From VFKU01 sp964620045 (GTDB lineage Bacteria; Hydrogenedentota; Hydrogenedentia; Hydrogenedentales; GCA-2746185), in NCBI GenBank assembly GCA_964620045.1, contig CAZUJL010000013.1, positions 1-64,000 on the forward strand: DNA of 64,000 nt, in the 5' to 3' direction. This document shows positions 61,287 to 64,000 of the stretch, one piece after another (within the stretch, counting starts at the first letter, position 1; every line of letters begins with the position of its first letter). The position numbers and the translations under genes were made by a program. Below the pieces are notes generated by a model. The model was not told the origin of the DNA. It was given only the letters and a program-made list of their open reading frames with translations, and did no database searches.

Positions 61287-62933
61287 ATGGTGTCCCGCAC
61301 GCTCGGCGTCATCGCCGCGTTGATGTTCTGCTCAATCGCGTCGGCCGAAGGCACGGACATCGACGCGAAGATCGACGCTATCTTCGAGCGCTACACCCTT
61401 CCGGATTCCCCCGGCGCCGTTGTCGGCGTCGTGAAGGACGGCGCGCTGATCTTCGCCAAGGGCTACGGCATGGAAAACATCGCCGCGGGCAAGCCGCTCT
61501 CCCCCGCCTCGCACATGAATCTCGGCTCGGTCTCCAAACAATTCGCCGCGGGGTGCATCATCTTGCTCGCGCAGGACGGCAAGCTCTCGCTCGACGACGA
61601 CATCCGCAAGTGGCTGCCCGAAATTCCGGACTACGGCACGCTCATCACCATTCGCCACCTCGCGCACCACACCAGCGGCCTGCGCGACTACCTGACGCTG
61701 TTCAATCTCGCCGGCATCGGCGACGACAGCGCCTTCGGCAATCAGGAAGCCTTCGACGCCGTCGTGCGGCAAAAGGAACTCAATTTCAAACCGGGCGACG
61801 AGTACCTCTACTCGAACACGGGCTATCTGCTGCTCGCGATCATCGTAAAACGCGCCAGCGGCAAGACGCTGACCGAGTTCGCGCAGGAGCGCATCTTCAC
61901 GCCGCTCGGCATGACGGACACCGTCTGGGATACAGACCTCTCGCGCTATACCGATGTCCGCGCACTGAGCTATGCCACGCGCGGCAAAGGCGCCGCGCCC
62001 GCGAACCGGCTGGATACCGTCGAAGGCGACGGCAACGTGATGACGACCGTCGGCGACATGGCCAAGTGGGATCAGAATTTCTACGACCCGAAGGTCGGCG
62101 GCGCGGCATTTGTCACGCAGATGCTCGAGCGCGATCCGCTGAACGACGGTAAGATGAACAACTACGCCTTTGGTGTGTCTCACGGAACGCTGCTCGGCCG
62201 GCCCGTCGTACGCCACGGTGGCTCGTGGCTCGGGTTCCGCTCGGGCTTCACGCGTTTTCCCGACGAACACCTGAGCATTATCGTGCTCGGCAACCTCGCC
62301 ACCATGGACCCGGAAATTTTGATCGAGCAGATCGCAGAGGTCTACCTCGGCGGCGCGAAGAACGAGCAGCCTGCGGAGAAAACCGCCGACGCCAAAGGCG
62401 TCAAGCTCAAGAAGAAGGAACTAAAGTCGAAGGCCGGAAAGTATTTTGTCGACGAGGCCGGCACCTTGGCGATCGTAACCGCGGACGACGAATCTCTCAG
62501 CGTATCGGTCGACGGCGCCGCGATTCCGCTGGTCGCCACCGATTCAACCCACTTCACCCCCGCGCACCCCACGTCCTTCGCAGAACTCAGCTTCGATGCC
62601 GACGAGCCGACGGCGATGACGGTCACGTCCGCCAGCGGACGCACCCAAGTCGCTCCGCGCGTTCCGGACGACGCCCCCGCGCCGAAGCCTGAAGAGTTGG
62701 CGGGCACGTACTTCAGTCCCGAGGTGAACGCGACCTTCACGATCGCCGTCAACAACGGCGCCGCTGAAGTGACGCGCCCCAACACGAAGCCCAGCAAACT
62801 CGAACCGATCTACGGCGACTGGTTCCGCGCAGGCTCCCGCTACCGCTTCGAACGCGACGCCGCCGGAAAAATCACCGGCTTCCGCATCAGCGCCGGCCGC
62901 GTGAAGAACATCCTGTTCCAAAGGAGCAACTGA
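61287..62933 (+). CDS. Serine hydrolase, class C beta-lactamase/PBP-like
   Basis: 548 residues. Signal peptide about 1-20. Catalytic SxxK is SVSK, YxN is YSN in DEYLYSNTGY, third box HGG in VVRHGGSWLG. About residues 365-548 is an extra C-terminal domain as in D-aminopeptidase/AmpH-like serine hydrolases. AGGAG before the ATG. Cotranscribed with the D-aminoacylase, so a peptide or cell-wall substrate is more likely than antibiotic resistance. Confidence 0.88.
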   Translation: MVSRTLGVIAALMFCSIASAEGTDIDAKIDAIFERYTLPDSPGAVVGVVKDGALIFAKGYGMENIAAGKPLSPASHMNLGSVSKQFAAGCIILLAQDGKLSLDDDIRKWLPEIPDYGTLITIRHLAHHTSGLRDYLTLFNLAGIGDDSAFGNQEAFDAVVRQKELNFKPGDEYLYSNTGYLLLAIIVKRASGKTLTEFAQERIFTPLGMTDTVWDTDLSRYTDVRALSYATRGKGAAPANRLDTVEGDGNVMTTVGDMAKWDQNFYDPKVGGAAFVTQMLERDPLNDGKMNNYAFGVSHGTLLGRPVVRHGGSWLGFRSGFTRFPDEHLSIIVLGNLATMDPEILIEQIAEVYLGGAKNEQPAEKTADAKGVKLKKKELKSKAGKYFVDEAGTLAIVTADDESLSVSVDGAAIPLVATDSTHFTPAHPTSFAELSFDADEPTAMTVTSASGRTQVAPRVPDDAPAPKPEELAGTYFSPEVNATFTIAVNNGAAEVTRPNTKPSKLEPIYGDWFRAGSRYRFERDAAGKITGFRISAGRVKNILFQRSN

Positions 62934-62953
62934 GCCGCGCTTTGCGCGCTGGC

Positions 62954-63253
62954 CTACCGCGAACCACTCACCGCCGCGTAGTGCTCCACGACCGGAAACG
63001 GGTCGTAAAAATGATGGAGCAGCCGTTTCCACTCCTGATATTGCGGCGACTGCCGGAAACCGACGGTGTGGTCTTCCAGGCTGCGCCACTCGACCAGCAA
63101 TAAATAATGATCGGGTTTCTCTACACACCGTTTCAGTTGGTGTGAGATATACCCAGGAATCGACGCAATGTATTGCTGCGCCTCCTCAAATGCGGCCTCA
63201 AATGCCCCACTTTGCCCCGGACGCACCGGCAGAATGGCCACTTCAAGAATCAT
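62954..63253 (-). CDS. Antibiotic-biosynthesis-monooxygenase (ABM) family protein
   Basis: 99 residues, one ferredoxin-like ABM domain: ILEVAILPVRPGQSGAFEAA, IPGYISHQLKRC, YLLLVEWRSLEDH, and F...HFYDPFPVVEHY. These small enzymes act on quinones or haem-like compounds, or are stress proteins; function here is not specified. Monocistronic, convergent with the serine hydrolase. Confidence 0.88.
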   Translation of the reverse strand: MILEVAILPVRPGQSGAFEAAFEEAQQYIASIPGYISHQLKRCVEKPDHYLLLVEWRSLEDHTVGFRQSPQYQEWKRLLHHFYDPFPVVEHYAAVSGSR

Positions 63254-63336
63254 GCGCGCTTCTCCAAGGTTCGACGAGCCCGCGTCTTATTGTGCGCTAT
63301 GCGCAAATTCGTGAACGTTGCCGGAGTAGTCTGCGC

Positions 63337-63519
63337 TCAGCTTTCCCGCATCACCTGCATCAGCCCGCGCGCGAAATGGATTCCCCCGCCGATCAGGGTG
63401 GCCCACGCGGCGAGATACCCGGCGGTCAGGGTGGTGGGGTCGTACATGATAAAGGCGCCCAGAATGCCGAGGAGCAGCCAGACTCCTCCAAGCGTCAGTT
63501 TTAGGCGCGCCCCACGCAT
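63337..63519 (-). CDS. Small two-TM membrane protein
   Basis: 60 residues with two hydrophobic helices (LTLGGVWLLLGILGAFIM; LAAWATLIGGGIHFARGL) and basic ends. G-rich RBS before ATG 63519. No family recognised. Short, but the composition, start and position between real genes favour a coding gene. Confidence 0.6.
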   Translation of the reverse strand: MRGARLKLTLGGVWLLLGILGAFIMYDPTTLTAGYLAAWATLIGGGIHFARGLMQVMRES

Positions 63520-63577
63520 GATGTTCCCCCGGACGAAATTATACCCGTGAAAACGGCAATGCGTGGCGCGGCCGGCG

Positions 63578-64000
63578 TTACCGGCCTTTGGTCGCGTCCG
63601 CGAGGGTTTTTACGAAGCTCCCCACCTTGGCCGCCGCGCCCGGGGTATCGCCGAGATCGCCAATGAGACGCACGATGGCACTCCCGACGATCACGCCGTC
63701 GCCGTAGACCGCGACTTCCTTGGCCTGCGCGGGATTGCTGATGCCGAAGCCTACCGCGATGGGCAGCGGGGTCTTTTGCTTAATGCGCGCCACCATACCC
63801 TGCACATCCGCTTCAATATTCGTGCGCTCGCCCGTGGTGCCCGTGCGCGAGACGTAGTAGATGAACCCGCTGGAATGCTTCGCAACCAGATCGATGCGTT
63901 CCGGTGTGCTCGTCGGCGCCAGCAGAAACACCGTCGCAAGATTGTGCTTGCGGAACGCCGCTTCGTACTCCGCCGCTTCTTCCGGCGGCAGGTCCACGCA
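63578..64000 (-). CDS. trpA: Tryptophan synthase alpha chain (partial, runs off right edge)
   Basis: The C-terminal about 140 residues of TrpA: DLPPEEAAEY at the edge, FLLAPTSTPERI, FIYYVSRTGTTG, and AVGFGISNPAQAKEVAVYGDGVIVGSA in pieces (phosphate-binding loop). The N-terminus with the catalytic Glu lies outside the window. Makes indole from indole-3-glycerol phosphate, passed to TrpB. Confidence 0.95.
   Translation of the reverse strand, partial: CVDLPPEEAAEYEAAFRKHNLATVFLLAPTSTPERIDLVAKHSSGFIYYVSRTGTTGERTNIEADVQGMVARIKQKTPLPIAVGFGISNPAQAKEVAVYGDGVIVGSAIVRLIGDLGDTPGAAAKVGSFVKTLADATKGR

Noticed and set aside
1..64000. CRISPR arrays, tRNA/rRNA genes, prophage or IS transposases
   Set aside because: No regularly spaced direct repeats, no tRNA-like TTCGAATC arms in the gaps, and no transposase, integrase or phage proteins were recognised.

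Overview
The window (about 60% G+C, dense, mostly short gaps) looks like a chromosome segment of an uncultivated Gram-negative bacterium from the Hydrogenedentota / PVC-like part of the tree. This is inferred from the gene repertoire, not from a marker gene: a pseudopilin with the H-X9-DG C-terminal motif, a CFI-box C-terminal domain, several Sel1-repeat proteins, formylglycine-generating-enzyme fusions, pentapeptide repeats and many secreted proteins with C-terminal membrane tails. No rRNA, tRNA, CRISPR array, transposase or phage gene was seen.

Layout. 1-5.1 kb: the start of a divergent secreted protein, a cyclase/FGE/hydrolase fusion, a YvyF-like zinc protein, and a secreted protein made of two complete precursors fused in frame. 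5.1-9.2 kb: pantothenate genes panB-panC-panD with folK and a GH5-type hydrolase, interrupted by an inverted repeat. 9.4-17 kb: four Sel1-repeat proteins, a HAD phosphatase and a small secreted protein. 17-20 kb: a pentapeptide-repeat protein and an L,D-transpeptidase fused to a rhamnosidase-like module. 20-26.1 kb: a cobalamin (B12) riboswitch with its own promoter, followed by three secreted or surface genes, the last a surface domain fused to a type IV pseudopilin. 26.1-36 kb: glycosyltransferases, YccF, a DUF4238 protein, a HAD protein, three small lipoproteins and a tightly overlapping glycan operon (GT39, GT2, DegT aminotransferase, methyltransferase). 36-42.2 kb: META lipoprotein, aldo/keto reductase, a large hybrid histidine kinase and its HTH-receiver partner. 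42.4-51.2 kb: a long chain of overlapping minus-strand genes (folM-like, folB, folK2, folE; JAB-DinG helicase, pgi, a TPR membrane protein, ECF sigma, anti-sigma). 51.3-56.5 kb: a protease-like protein lacking the catalytic His, a three-PDZ HtrA, a structured intergenic region, then a FecR-type protein and a second ECF sigma. 56.6-64 kb: MBL hydrolase, prepilin peptidase, an unknown secreted protein, D-aminoacylase, serine beta-lactamase-like hydrolase, ABM monooxygenase, a small membrane protein and the C-terminal part of trpA.

How the genes may work together. The pantothenate cluster and folM-B-K-E are ordinary cofactor pathways; folK occurs twice. The most interesting unit is the B12-riboswitch locus. 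Two related beta-propeller-like secreted proteins and a surface-domain/pseudopilin chimera, all with membrane tails, sit under B12 control with no TonB receptor or ABC transporter beside them. I read this as a candidate B12-capture apparatus at the cell surface, possibly displayed on a pseudopilus. The same window carries a prepilin peptidase (57.7 kb) that could process the chimera. That function is inference; the riboswitch itself is read directly from sequence.
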